Source: Marsupella aquatica (lineage: Eukaryota > Marchantiophyta). Taken from it: a DNA stretch of 64,000 nucleotides. The DNA lies in contig OZ316892.1 of NCBI GenBank assembly GCA_973895155.1, positions 19,034,001-19,098,000 of the forward strand. Direction: 5' to 3'. Both the position numbers and the translations under genes were made by a program. A model generated the notes under the pieces. That model did not search any database, was not told the origin of the DNA, and was given only the letters and a program-made list of their open reading frames with translations. Shown piece by piece: positions 13,151 to 25,900 of the stretch; the first letter of the stretch is position 1, and each line of letters begins with the position of its first letter.

Positions 13151-14830
13151 AGTTTACCATGAGAGGCAAGGAAAGTACTCATCTACAATCCGCATCTGGT
13201 TCCTTCAAAGATAGTAGGACACGTGCATTGGGAATGTGCAGGAACAATGTCTGTCCATCCCAGCCTTTGTTTCTAGAAATTACATATTATGCCACAAAAA
13301 TGGGACAATCGAGCACGAACACATGTGCTAATTTGGATTAAGATACGTGGTAACTTGTGTTAGGGCACAAGTCCTAATTTGGATTACGTTGACACTTGAG
13401 ACTTTTTCGTTTGCCTCTAAATGGAAAAGGGAGTTGAAAACGCGGTGAAACTGAGGACCCCTGGTAGTTACAATCATGCCTTCATTCCACATCAGGAGGA
13501 TAAGGTGAAACCCAATGACCTCCAGACGAGTCACCAGTACCTTTGTCAGTTTGACTGTACCCTACTCGAAATGCGGATTTTACAGCTGTCGATCGACCAA
13601 AGTGACACTATAACCAGACGGTCATCATTCTCTAACCCAATCCTGCGTATTGGCGTATTGCGGAAGGGCTCAAGGGCTACTGTGCTACTCTAGTCTGACC
13701 GCAGGGACAGTTATCATGATCAACTGTCACAGTAAGCTCCGGTGGCCGTGCCGGGGTCATGTAAGCCAGGTGTCGGTCCCATTGTCCACGGTACTGCGAA
13801 CGGTTGTTGGTCGGGGTTAAACCGGACGGCAGGAAGTAACTGGAAAGACCCAAAGACGGCCAACACAGTTCCGTTAGTTCGCTCGAGCGAGCCCCATGGC
13901 TCATGACGGCCGGACGGTAGCTTCCCGCCCACCCATTGCGGAGCCCGTGACTACTGTAGACGGCTACCGGCACCTACAGTAAGTTGACGGGTAGGGTCGT
14001 GGGCAACCCGGCTACGTGGAATTTTCCCTGGCGGCGGAATGGCTCCCGTCAACTTCCCGACGGAGGAAGACTTAAGTGACTTAGTGAATTTTCCACTGCC
14101 ATGGAAACCGAAGCATCACACCGACGTCCGAGTGGAAGATGAAGATCCAACCGCTGTGTCGATCGGCGCGGCCGTTGGTGGTAAAGTGGTCATTTTCTGG
14201 TCTCATGTGCAGCAGGCTCTGGGAGACGGGCGGGGTTCGAACTCCGGTAGCGTATGCTACTTGGGTGGGGGTGGCGTCTTGTCCAGAAGCAGAGGATTTC
14301 TGCGAGTGATCATTCCTCGTTGGACTATCTCGAGGGCCAAGACGAAAGCAAAGGAACAGAGTAACCTAAACTGTGGAAATTGAACAGAGTCTGAAACTAT
14401 GAGACACGTTAGTTAACTGAGGTTAGTATCACTGCCGTAGAGGGAGTCATGGAACTCCGTGATCAAACTACGATAAATCTAGATGGGGCGAGAGATGTAA
14501 GTACGGATATGGCGTTGTTGGGCCAGTGAGAAGGGAACAGCTGTTGCCCCAGCGCCGAGCCAGAGGAGCCGCCGACGCTGTTGGACGAACCGAGTGACGA
14601 AGCTTTGGGTTTGGGTGTGGGGACTGCTCCGGCGAGTTTCTCTCGTAGTCTCGTGGCTCTCGAGTCTCTCGACCGTTTCGGACCGAATGGCCGAAAAGTT
14701 TGCTTGCGGTGAATGGCATTGACTTGTCACATACTACCGAGTCACGTTACTGCATCCGCAGACGAAATCCAACCCAAACTCGTGCAAGGCAGGGCAAGGC
14801 AAGGAATGCAAGGCATGGATAAGTGATCAC
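13151..14830. other. GC-richer upstream region of the invertase gene
   Basis: Base composition rises compared with the flanking DNA. Several open frames overlap on both strands (for example 114 codons at 14,039-14,383), but none has a recognisable domain or splice pattern. A B box-like ggggttcgaactccgg occurs at about 14,233, without a clear A box or tRNA fold. The proximal part may hold invertase regulatory DNA. Confidence 0.4.
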
Positions 14831-14835
14831 GGCAT

Positions 14836-14845
14836 TATTTAAATA
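14836..14845 (+). promoter_or_regulatory. Possible TATA box of the invertase gene
   Basis: The sequence tatttaaata lies about 740 bases before the invertase start codon. This would imply a long 5' UTR or a 5' UTR intron. It is the best TATA-like element in the region, but its use is inference. Confidence 0.25.
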
Positions 14846-15184
14846 AGCAGCCGAGGAGCCAATCAACGATGCCTGCGTCGGTAGACGTTAGTACAATAAT
14901 AAGTTGCCGAGTGAAGCAGAGGAATGGAATCTTGAGTTGCTTGCGGATTTCGCACAGATTGTCCCAGCAGAGAAATGTCCTGCTGTGTAGGCTGAGGATA
15001 ATTACGATAGGCCTTCCCCGCGGGCTATCATGATCTAGTCTAGCAATTGCTGTGCTGTACAATTTTATTTTTATTCTTTCTCAATGTCCTCACGGACCCA
15101 TCGCTCACTTCCTGGCTGCATAAGATCCCAGTGGTCCGGAGTCAGTTGCATCAGCGCAGTGTGGGAGAGCACTCCAGCGAGGAA

Positions 15185-15243
15185 ATGCGTTCGCAGTAGC
15201 GAGCAAGCACGAGATGCGTTCGCAGTAGCAGCCAAGCAAGTAG
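15185..15243. repeat. 29-bp direct duplication in invertase 5' region
   Basis: The block atgcgttcgcagtagc followed by an agcaagca-like segment occurs at 15,185 and again at 15,214, giving two units with a 29-base period. Confidence 0.6.
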
Positions 15244-15509
15244 CTTTCCAGCCGTCCCACTTGCGAGACTTCATTGCACTCGTGGTACAGTAAAGGGAGC
15301 TGCAGTTCCAGTATCTATCATCGTGAGCAGTAGTCAGGAGCGTTTGATCGGTCATGTTCGATAATTGTGATTGTGGAATTGTGGGTCCCGACTCTCGAGA
15401 TTAGATCACGATAGTGGTACAGGAATTGTTGTTGTTGGTTCTTCTGTGAGAGTTTGACGATAGAGTGTTCAGCAATCTGAGCGAGCAGAATAAGAAGGAA
15501 CCTGCTTGA

Positions 15510-15531
15510 GGAGAGGAGAGGAGAGGAGAGA
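15510..15531. repeat. (GGAGA)n microsatellite in invertase 5' leader
   Basis: About four units of ggaga lie roughly 55 bases upstream of the invertase ATG. Purine-rich repeats are common in plant 5' UTRs. Confidence 0.75.
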
Positions 15532-15584
15532 AGTGTTGTTCACCCAATTCTTCAATCAGTGGTGGTTCATTGTGATAGCAAACA

Positions 15585-18500
15585 ATGGGGAATTCTGAGA
15601 TCGAAGCGCCGTTGTTAGTCGAACAATCGCACGATATCGAGAGCGGAGCGAGTGCAACGATTTCACGTGTAAGTGAGGACCACGGTGCCCAAGCAGCAAA
15701 CGTTTCCAACAAGGGTGCGGCTTCGTCGCAGCAGAAGAGTACCGGCTGGACTACGTTCCTGGCCGTCTCGATGTGGTGCATTGTTACAATCCTGCTCGTA
15801 TGTGGAGCAGCGATCTCATACGATTCGAGCCTGCAGAAGGCTTCTGCTGGAGATCCCCAGATTCAGGTTGAGAAATCCGCATGGAGGGTCGAGGTTGGTG
15901 CTGCGAACGGAGGCAGTGAGAATGATCTTTTCTACAAAGCTTCCAAAACGGCTTTCCACTTCCAGCCTGAGAAGAATTGGATGAACGGTAAGGCCACATT
16001 CCACAAATGATCGTCAAATTTTGGCAACTGGCATTATATTTTACTGTCAATTTACTCTGCGCTTCGTACTTGGTGGCTGATGGCCAATTGCAATTGGCGT
16101 TCGGTCTCCTTTGCTGTTGCACTGTCACGACGGTGTGATTTCGATACCATTAATTGCACAGATTTCTGTGGCTGATGAAGTTTCTCGTGTTTTTGGCTTG
16201 TGTCGTGTGGGGATGGCCACTTTCGCGCTCACATGTTCCTGTCAACAGATCCCAATGGTGAGCATCGAAACCAATCTTTCTTTTTTACTTTCTTTGTCTT
16301 TGTTGGTACGTAGTGACGGTCTGCTCCATAAGTCCGTTATCCTCTCTGGTCAGAGCCGAAACAGAGTAAGGAGTTGCCCTGCTGTCAAATCACCCATTTT
16401 TTACTTCTCTTTTGTAACTCTGGTCCCACGCCTCTTTACGGCAGTACCACATTCAGCTTTTGGTCCAATGGCAGTTCGGTAAAGTGCATTCGGCACTTCG
16501 AATCTTCGATCCTCATCCTCGCTTTTTCGTTTCCCTTTGCCGAAGCCCTCCCCGAATCTTCGAACGGTAATCTCGATGGGCTTCTGTCGTGAATCCGTCC
16601 AGAGTGTGGTACCGTACTCTTTCCACGATTCGTTAGTTCTCTCTGTTTGTCAATTTGCCAAGCGAGTTTGCTCTGGCATGCACGTAACGTTACCGACCTC
16701 CCTACTACATGGAGTCTTAAACCTACTGGCCTCCCATCGCGCGTCTCACGACATGTGTCCCCATAGAACTCGAGAAAACTTGCTGCGTCGTAGTGCAGTG
16801 TAACAACTGACGTAGTTGGTATCTGCAATTGTGCGCGAAGCATCGTACTGATCTTGATTTCTACGACTCTGCAGCTCCTATGTACTATGGAGGCTACTAC
16901 CATTTCTTCTACCAGTACAACCCCCACGCAGCCGTCTGGGGCAATATCTCCTGGGGCCATGCAGTGTCAACAGATTTGATTCACTGGAGGTACCTCGAGG
17001 TGGCGTTGTATCCGGACCAGTGGTACGATGCAGATGGTGTGTGGTCTGGTTCTGCAACAATCGTGAAAGATGGAACTCCAGCGATCCTCTACACCGGCGG
17101 GCGAACTGAGGCAGGCGTGTCTATCCAATCCCAGGCTCTGGCCTACCCAGCCGACCCCTCGGACCCATTGCTGAGGAAATGGAGGAAGGCGGACAACAAT
17201 CCGATCATGGAGCCTCCTGCGGGCTACAAGAAAGACGATTTCAGAGACCCCACGACTGCCTGGCTGGAGGATGATGGTCTGTGGAGACTGATTATTGGAA
17301 CGAAGTTGTATCAAGCTGACGGAACTAAGGATGGGATGTCGCTTCTGTACAGCAGCAGTGATTTCTCCGAGTGGGAATTGGCTCCCAACTACTTGCACAA
17401 GGTCGATGGCACAGGGATGTGGGAGTGTGTGGACTTGTTCCCAGTCGATTACAAACCCAAAGGAGCAGTCGAGAAAATTGATCACCCCACGATGGGAGCA
17501 GAGAACTACTTGGACTCGTACAAGTACGTCTTGAAGGCTAGTTTGGACACGTATGGTCAAGATTATTACACCATTGGTAGTTACTCGACCGAGACCCACA
17601 AGTTTACTGTAGATGACTCTGCTCTGGACATTGGCAAGGGCTACCGATACGATTACGGAAAATTCTATGCCTCGAAAAGTTTCTACGACCCCAGCACCGG
17701 CAGACGCATCGTGTGGAGCTGGGTCAGTGAGTCTGACACTCAAGATGACGATATCATCAAAGGATGGGCTTCTGTTCAGGTATGGATACCTACTTTCTTT
17801 GAGATCCCGACCAAAGTTGCATATTTCTTTCTATCTGTTGTTTCTGACTGTCTGCTCATGGATTCAGACAAAATAGCTTGGCAATTGCCAACTTTTTAAC
17901 TGCACTTTGTAAGGCGGGATGATCTGTACTGGTCATATTTATGTTGGGTGCTAACGATGAACTGATTGAACAGGCAATTCCCAGGACGATTTGGTTGGAC
18001 GACAAGACGCAGAAGAATTTGCTGACATGGCCAGTAGAGGAGGTCAATAACTTGCGTGGAGCCAAGGCTAGCTACCAAGACATTACCTTGAAGGAGGGAG
18101 ATGTTCTCAAAGTCGAAGGAGGTGATGGATCTCAGGTGTGTGTGCGAGTAGATAACATCATTCCCTTTACAGATCGTCACATTTCTCTCATACTGAACAG
18201 TTCGTTGCCTGTTTACATAACGGATAGGATCGTCAGCGACTCTTTTTGTGACAACCGAGTGGGTGACCCCTGTTGTCGACTTGTGTTCAATATAAGGTGG
18301 ATATTCGCCGTAGATCTGACAAGCTTCGTCGTTTTTGTATGTCTGTTGTGCAGTTGGATATTGAGATCTCATTCGAGAAGCCGGACGTTTATGCCGTCGG
18401 AAATGTGAATCCCGAGATCTTCGATTGCAGCCAAGGAGGGTCGGCACAGAGCGGAGTGTTTGGCCCCTTCGGAGTTCTCGTCCACACCGACGACGCACAG

Positions 18501-19079
18501 CTTGAGCAGACCGCAGTTTTCTTCTACATCGCTCCCCAGGAGAATGGACAGTGGTCCACCCTTGTGTGCAGCGACCAGAGCAGATCCTCTCTGGCCACAC
18601 ATATCGACAAAACTGTTTACGGAAGCTTTGTCACCGTCTTGGCAACGGAAACCGAACTCTCTATGCGTGTTCTGGTGAGTACAGCTGATTCAAAGTCAAC
18701 TACTTTTCTGGAATTGACTTGGTTTCAGCTGTAAAATCACTCTTATGACTGTTATGAGGATAGTTCTCCTTTCGGACGATCCAGACCCTAGTTTATTCAA
18801 TTTAACATTTTTGTAATCTGTAGTAACTGGAGCCTGTTCTTCTGATTTGCGTCGAATTGTCCCTCATATTTAATGGGCTGTTTTGACATGCAGGTGGATC
18901 ATTCCATTGTGGAGACCTTTGTGCAAGGCGGTAGGCAGGCGGTGACATCAAGAGTCTACCCCACGCTAGCTCTCAACGAGAATTCACATCTCTTCCTCTT
19001 CAACAATGGAAGCACTCCTATCCATGTTAAGAACTTGGATGTGTACCAAATGAACGATGTGCATATGATCACGATTTGA
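15585..19079 (+). CDS. Vacuolar-type acid invertase (beta-fructofuranosidase, GH32)
   Basis: Hydrolyses sucrose to glucose and fructose at acid pH, probably in the vacuole. Exons by splice site and phase: 15585-15987, 16249-16257, 16875-17779, 17974-18135, 18354-18674, 18894-19079 (1,986 nt, 661 aa, within the plant vacuolar range). Residues about 56-78 form one hydrophobic segment (VSMWCIVTILLVCGAAIS), the N-terminal signal anchor of vacuolar invertases, and a cytosolic-side APLL dileucine-like stretch precedes it. GH32 motifs: WMN-DPN (nucleophile D135), FRDPTTAW (D262, transition-state stabiliser) and WECVD (acid/base E321). Valine in WECVD is the vacuolar-type signature; cell-wall enzymes have proline. 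The residue after DPN is Ala, where most angiosperm enzymes have Gly. The C-terminal beta-sandwich includes VDHSIVETFVQGGR. The start is the first ATG after a stop-containing leader. No transcript data support the joins. Confidence 0.95.
16249..16257 (+). other. 9-base mini-exon of the invertase gene
   Basis: ATCCCAATG lies between a consensus acceptor (caacag) and donor (gtgagc). It is phase 1 on both sides, so with the flanking bases it encodes Asp-Pro-Asn, the catalytic DPN motif. Without it the protein would lose its nucleophile and stay in frame. Plant invertase genes are known for this conserved mini-exon, which agrees with the gene call. The introns on either side are 261 and 617 bases. 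Confidence 0.93.
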
Positions 19080-20396
19080 TACCGTGTCATGCCACCGAGT
19101 ATGATATGGCAAGTGCCTCCTCATAGATATCTAGTGATCGACGATTATGAGGTCTCGATGCGGTGACTGAAATTATTATCAGTTTCAGCATCCTGACCTT
19201 CCGGTTGCATTGATTGAATTGGTCAGTCAATCACACAGCGAATCGATTGGAGACTTCTCCTCAGCGGGGCAGCTCCTTTCCAGCGCCGGTCTGCTCCGGT
19301 TGACTAGAGATGGGCCTTGCTCTGTTCTAGCTGGATAGGTCCTCTTCATCGGGGCAATGATCGATTACCCGTCTTACAGGACAGATGCCGTTCGGTTCTT
19401 CCAATGTTTGAGCTTTCAACTGTCAAGAGCATCCTTTCTCTTTCCCGAGGATGCCGGCCAGTGGAACAGGGGAAGGATTCAAGCGGTGCAGACGACTGTA
19501 CGTCTAACCCTTTGTACATACGTGCGTATTTGGATAGAAACCTGGTCGATGGTCGCTCACTACAATTGTAGATAAATTGTCGGCTTGTAGTGCCTTACCA
19601 ATCTACGATTCAAGATTGACAGTTCCAGTCACCAGCCATTGGTCCGTAATATTTTTTTAGGACCATTTGTGTATATTTTATTAATTAGCATCCAGGACGA
19701 CAACGACGATGACTGCCTCAAGATTTACTCTGGCTACATGTGCTTCGACGGATACTGACGACAAATCCAGTCGAATTATCTGTCCTCTTAGTGGTCTCTC
19801 CTCGGTCAGCCATGATATAACTCATATAGAGCCTAAGAGGGTTGAGAGCTACAGCTGAAAGTGATAACTTTGCGAGTTACTGGCAATTAAAAATTGCTCA
19901 TTTTTTTCCCCCCAGCCTGCTTGAACTACTGGCTGGGGACGGTATGCATGATGTACATGGGCCCAATTTTAAAGCTCACTAGTTTTGGGAGGTGTTTAGG
20001 GAGATTGTTGCTGCCATTATTCTGGCAGCTATTAGGGAGATCGGCGATGCCATTATTCTGAAATCGAATGTCAACAAGAATCAATTGTTTCAACGTTTGA
20101 ACTTTCCATGTCATGTGGCATTGCTTACTCTAGCTCTCTTGAAAGTCGTGGTGTCCACAATTTACCTTGTCATGTGAAATTGTCTACTGTAGCTCTCTTG
20201 GGAGTGGCGTGGTGTACTCGCTGTTTGTCCTTGCAACTTATCTTGGCAGCGATCGCACCCCCATGGGATCGATGGATGTTACTCTGATTTTCTCGATTCT
20301 CTCGAATTTAATGAACCGTATCTCGGCACTATCATCACGTAATGCAATTACATTATTTGCATTCTGAATCTCTCCCACAAACAATGCGATTGTTTG
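19080..20396. other. Invertase 3' region and intergenic DNA
   Basis: No supported gene. A 72-codon frame at 19,357-19,575 has no recognisable motif. Two small imperfect direct duplications occur: gggagat-g-tg-tgccattattctg at 19,998 and 20,034 (36-base period), and cNtgtcatgtg...tagctctcttg at 20,106 and 20,165 (59-base period). The 3' UTR end was not located. Confidence 0.4.
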
Positions 20397-20496
20397 ACAT
20401 TTCCATTCAGCTGATCAATGATCGCATCCGTTTAATTAACGAGGCTACATTTCCATTCAGCTGATCAATGATCGCATCCGTTTAATTAGCGAGGCT
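20397..20496. repeat. 50-bp perfect-but-one tandem duplication
   Basis: Two adjacent 50-base units begin acatttccattcagctgatc and end gaggct. They differ at one position (taac versus tagc), so the duplication is recent. Confidence 0.9.
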
Positions 20497-22960
20497 GCTC
20501 CACGTCTGGACTACTCGCTATTTGCCTTGAAAGATCTTTTTGAATCCATTCACAAAGACATCATAGACATCATACAAACAGGTGGCCCAAAGGGTAACAC
20601 CGGGGTTTGGACAGAAGGTCAGAAGTCTGTGACTACTCGCAATTGCTCGAGCTATCTTCGTAGGTCTTTGGTGCCTCATTGAACATTTTGCCGTGATCTC
20701 GTAGTGGTGCTGTTTTCGACTTGCATTTTCTTGGTCTCATGTTCCCAATTCTTCTAGTTTGCGAAACAACAGCCAGGGATGCAAACCGCATTCATCATTT
20801 GAAGATTGCCTGTGTGCTTGTGGTGATAACTGGTGATCGAATTGGACTCCACGTTGCGGCTGTCTGGGAAGTGACTCAAAGCAGTTCTCTCTGGTAGCCC
20901 AGATACAATCAGAGCTTTCCGTTGTTCGCTGGATCAAAGAAGTGCTTACTGTCGGCAAATACTTTTGAGGTTTTTATTGCCACCATTGATGATGTCAAAA
21001 TCTGGTCGTGACTCAAGACTCTGCAATCTGGCGGTGCAACTACAGTAGTGCTTGCCAGGCTATTTTTTTTTTCAACCATCTAGCAATTGTGTGGGCGCTA
21101 CAAGCCATCTCCAATCCTTCAGTTACTCTCACAGACAAACAATCGGGAAGAAACTCGTTGGTCACAGTGTTACATGTAAACAGAATTAGGTCGGTGTGTT
21201 TCCTCTAAAATTGAGATTCCTTCTCGACTGGACCCTTAGGACTAGTGACAAACAGTTCATATAAATTGCGACACTGCTTACGATCTGTCGCTTACTTCAA
21301 GCAGCCAAAGACTCCTTCCTAACCTAACTGTGACCTCAATCCAAAATGTCAATTTTGAGTCCATATTGCCCCGGAGACGTCAAAGTGATTATTAGACTTG
21401 GCAAAGCAGCAGCTCCCTCTAGAGTTTTAACTCGGATTCCGGACTTGGATTTTAATGAGGTTGTTGACTGGTAGGTGAATAACTGGAACGGGCCTTTCGA
21501 CGAACTTTTTGGTGCAGGGCAAGTTTTCCCAGTCGATCCTGCTGGGATTGAAGAGGTCGAAGAGTACATTGACTGAATTAAACAAATACACTTGCACACT
21601 TACTTCACTGGAGATTACGGGAAGATGCTGGTCTACTACTTTCTTCTAGTAAAGCCGAAGCTGGCCAAACTGGTCTAAGTGCAGAAGTAATTTCTGTTTG
21701 TCACAACCTATTGTGGGTTAATGGTAGTGGCGTTGTGAACATTCACGTTAAATTCCCTACTTTCAACTCAACTGCTGGATGATGGATGATGGAATTCATC
21801 GACTGGAGAGCCGGTGTGTAATCCTAATGTTCTACTTACGCTGCTTAGGTTCAATACGTCTTGATGGTGGTAATGACCTCGTAAGGGAGGTCACGTCAAG
21901 AACCAACGAATTGGCTATTGCAAGAACTATTTACAATCGGATGCCCAGTCGCCTGTCTGCAAACTTGATTGCAAACCAAGACACTGGGACAACTGCTATC
22001 CAGTCATTTTGGGATCTGACCTTACGTTTGACTTTACTTTGTAAATTGAAATTGCTTGGTTGTGAAACACGTAGCAGGGAACGTTCCATCGTGATAAATG
22101 GTTCAATTATGTACCTACGCTTCTTGAACTATGAAGACCAGCTCTTCAATCGAAATCTACTCGAGCTTCACCAGTCTCATTGTTTCGTGTTTTCTCTAGA
22201 AGTCATGGAGCTTTCTGGACTTACAATGACCTACTTTGTCACCTTGATTGATAAGCTAGTATGGCCTGGCAATGAATCTCTAGTCAGCTCTTAAACGGGC
22301 AGAAATGTTGAGTTCAGTGGCAGAAGGCAATGGAGCTCTTATTCAGAGAAAAACGGCTAATCAGCATTACTCTGAACAATAGTTCTACAAGTTCAAGCGT
22401 GTTAGCAATACGTGTGCAAAAGAAGTCAGGAACCTCTAGTTTCCTGATCTCCAACATTTACTCCAACATTTCCTGATCATGATCATATTCACTTGATCTC
22501 CAACACAACCTGATCTCCAACATTTCCCGATCATGACCATATTCACATGATGACCAACATTGTCCAGTTCAAAAGCTGATTTCTCGGCCTTGTCATATTC
22601 GTCACCGTCTCTTTTACAAGAATCTCCATGCAACACCAGCTCACTTGTCATGGGGGAGACCTCAAATTTCTTACGACAATAGATTACTCTGTCTTGCTAA
22701 ATAATTACTCTTTTAAGAATTGGCATTGCAGAATTGCAATTCAAAGGCCGAATCAAGCTCTACTTTGCATCCTATTTCCTTTTTTTGGCCTTGAAAGATC
22801 CTTTGAATTCCATTCAAAAAGACATCATAGAAACAGGTGGCCCAACGAGCAACAGGGGGGAGTACCACGAGAGATACAAAGCCTTCCAGGAGAAAGACAG
22901 CTAAACAAGCAATTTAACTACCGTTGTAGGAGCAGCACACTCCATGAGATTGGCCAGTGC
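20497..22960 (+). pseudogene. Decayed coding region of unknown family
   Basis: Protein-like stretches lie in different frames with stops and shifts between them. Examples are KIACVLVVITGDRIGL (about 20,799), VTLTDKQSGRNSLVTVL (about 21,120), and a segment from an ATG at 21,346 (RIPDLDFNEVVDW, then FPVDPAGIEEVEEYID). That segment runs to about 21,680 in one frame, broken by a TAG and a TGA. A related motif, KDLFESIHKDI...TGGPKGN, occurs at about 20,530 and again diverged at about 22,790 (NSIQKDIIETGGP), so two copies of a larger element may be present. A 171-codon open frame spans 21,779-22,294. I do not recognise the family. A gene with unseen introns is possible but less likely given the stops. 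Confidence 0.4.
22440..22560. repeat. Local direct repeats (tgatctccaacattt)
   Basis: A block of the type cctgatctccaacatttcc followed by gatcatgaNcatattcac occurs twice in about 120 bases, with one unit carrying an extra insertion. Confidence 0.6.
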
Positions 22961-22979
22961 TAAGGTTTCGGCAAGGTTC

Positions 22980-25900
22980 CATTCACCGGGTCCATGATAG
23001 ACTTACTTTACATCGGTTTTTAAATTGCAGTGAGACATCTAATCATGTGAACCAATGTGAAATCATGGTGGGCAGGTTGGGACCTGTGGAACTTAAAGCC
23101 TGTCCAAGTGGACAGTCCAAAGACCAGCATGTGCCCCATAGTCAAAACACATGTAGTTGTAGGCCTGGGAGGTGGTGGACTTCCCTGCCTGGATCTTTGC
23201 ATGATGTCTGGCCCAAACCTTCCAAAGGTTGTCACCCAACTTATGCCAAGATTTTTGTATGATTGCATGTGGATTGGACTGTGTGTGTGTTCAATGTCAA
23301 AGTGAGAGCTACAGTCCTTCCAGATGTTCCAACATACAATGGCCTGCAGAGTATGCCACTGACAACTTGCCTGGTACATCCCACTCCTCCATGAGACCGC
23401 CACAAAGATAAGGATTGGTTGCAAGCTGAGACTTGTGTTACCAGTGGGTGAAGCCAGGCTGAGGATGAACTAGTTCCATGTCAACTGGGATGCTGGGCAA
23501 CCATAATTATGCAGTGGATGATGTTCTCCTGCTATTGTAGATTGCACTGGGTGCACCATGTGGACTCATCACACATGGGTAGTTGTGCTGCTGGAATTCT
23601 GTAGATTAGTTGCCATAGGTAGCAATTCTCAACCACTGCCCGAATTGAGAGCCAATTCTATTACTTCACAGGACCCTCGGGTTAGGATACCAGTTGAGGA
23701 TCCTAGCCCACTTATCAATGACATTATGCACCCTTGTCCTGACTTGCACCTGAAGTCCCCAAAGGTGTGTTGTGCTAGTTTCAAGAAATGGTGTACCGGG
23801 TGGTGATCCAGTTGTATTGCAAGAAGATAGCAAAATCTTTTGTGGGGTTGCAAATACATTGTCTACTTCTAGCTTTTCAGGCAATTGTCCTGATCAACAT
23901 TCGAGTTAGCAATTTGTCAGCTGGGGGTGCAAAGTGAGCCGCATGGTACAAGAATCCATTTAGAACAATGAAGGTGTTCATAGTCTTCAAAGAGTCATGG
24001 AATTGTTGCCAATTCGAGGTGACATGCTTGCGTTGAACTTTGAACTCCCAAATCAGGTGCACCTGGTTAGGGAGAAGAGCCTCCATGGACAAAGGCTCGA
24101 ATTGATCTCTATGTGAGTCAAGCTCTGGTATAGTTATGAGGTTGTAGATCGTCCTCTTCTATGCAATAGCACAGTTTCTTGGGAGATATTGGCTTGGGCC
24201 CTCTTCCCAAGACAAGAACTCACCCTCAACATTGAGAACATCCTCCATAACCACAAACCTGCTTGACGGATTCTGCATTGGGGATGCAACAGGCATTTGG
24301 CTTGGTTGTTGATTATGTGATTAATGTGTGGTCTCCACTACAACAAATTCCATCATCCCTCGTAGTGGCCTATGTAAGAAACCATCAGCTCTGGACTGGA
24401 CAACAATGCGGAACATGAGAGATACATTCAATCAGACGGTACATCGACGAGACACCCCGAGTGGAGAAACTCTTGAAGGATCCATAGCATATGAGAGTAT
24501 ATGTGAAGAATGAGGGAGAGAATGCTCTCCCTCCAACCTATACCCCGCAAGGGGGACCAAGATGTGTGAGCCTAAATAAGTGGATCTTATCCTAAACTAA
24601 CCAAGGGCCAACTAACCCTAGTAAGGCCAAACTAACTACAATAGAAGTCGGGAAGTGAGAGTCAATTCCTAACAGCCTGGGGCATAGCTGTCTCTTGACG
24701 ACATTCCATCCAATGCAAGTGTTGGTCCACACTTTTGATCTACTGGATGAAATCATATAGCAAGACGTGAACACCCAGGTGAAGTCCTCTACGCCTCATT
24801 TCTTCCTTGAAAGTTGTTGAAGTTAAAGGTGAAGAATTTACCTGAGCGGGTGATCATCCACTGCCATTGCCCACACGATAAACCGCCTTGCCAGTGCCCT
24901 AAATTGTGTTGGAATTGAGATAAGGCCATGACCACCATGGCTCTTGAGTCTTGTGATTGCGGCCAGGTCTACCCTGGATCTAGCCGTCTCAGAAAGCAGA
25001 GATGAAGGTAGTGATTTTCTTCTGCAAGGCATCTAGTGTCTTTGGGTGGCCAACCCAAGCAAGGAAATACCAAATTGTGCTCATGATCAGGTGATTGGCA
25101 ACTGTGACCAAGGCAATGAGAGACCCTCACCTCTTCCTAATTTGATCCATCCGAGACACCATTTTCACCAATTGTTCTTCCAAAATGTGTTGGGCCATGG
25201 GAATACTGAGTAGTTTGGAGGCATTTGTATCATCTTCCCAAGTCCAGGGCAAAGATTGGAATTTGGTGGGGATTGCGCCTACAGGGATGAAGGTTGCTTT
25301 GGTTTGCTCCCAAATACAATGGAGCCTATATGCCATTCCGGAAAGGTCCAATTGGTCATGGCTATATACTGCACAAACTTAACATTAGCTTGGATCAGCA
25401 GCGCAATGTCATTTTTGTAGAAGTTATGCACATTGTGTACCCCAGTGGATGGAAAGTTAACCCCTACAAGCTCTCCTTATTCCACAACACACAGAAAAGC
25501 TTATTGAAGGGAGTGAGAGGGCACCTCTATCTCACAGATCGCTAGCTCCAAAGAGAATTGGCCATCTGCCTGTTGAGTTCAACCGCAAATGTGGCAGAAC
25601 AAAAACTAGCCCGCAAGAATTGTATAAGGAGCCCATCAAAACCTGCTTTCTCCATGAGCAAGAGAAGAAAGTGTCATTCAAGCTCATCAAAGGCCTGGGC
25701 AGTATCAAGTTCTATGAGAATGTATCGTAGGCCCAATGTTTCCGCCTGATGGAGGAGCTCACTATGAAGCAAAAGAGAGTGATGGATGTTGTCGCCGAGT
25801 AGAAAGGCAAACTGTTGTGGCAAAATGAAACACTGAAGGATAGGAATGAGTTGTAGCTGGAAAGCTTTAGCCCCAATTTTGTATGTCACGTTCAACAGAG

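Noticed and set aside
14215-14260. ggggttcgaactccgg, a strong B box match suggesting a tRNA gene
   Set aside because: No matching A box at the right spacing, and no acceptor or anticodon stems could be drawn; the motif is palindromic, so even the strand is ambiguous.
14039-14383. 114-codon plus frame upstream of invertase
   Set aside because: Overlaps minus frames of similar length in GC-richer DNA; no recognisable family or splice pattern.
16967-17743. 258-codon open frame on the minus strand
   Set aside because: It is antisense to invertase exon 3, which has strong family homology; codon-pattern shadow with no motif of its own.
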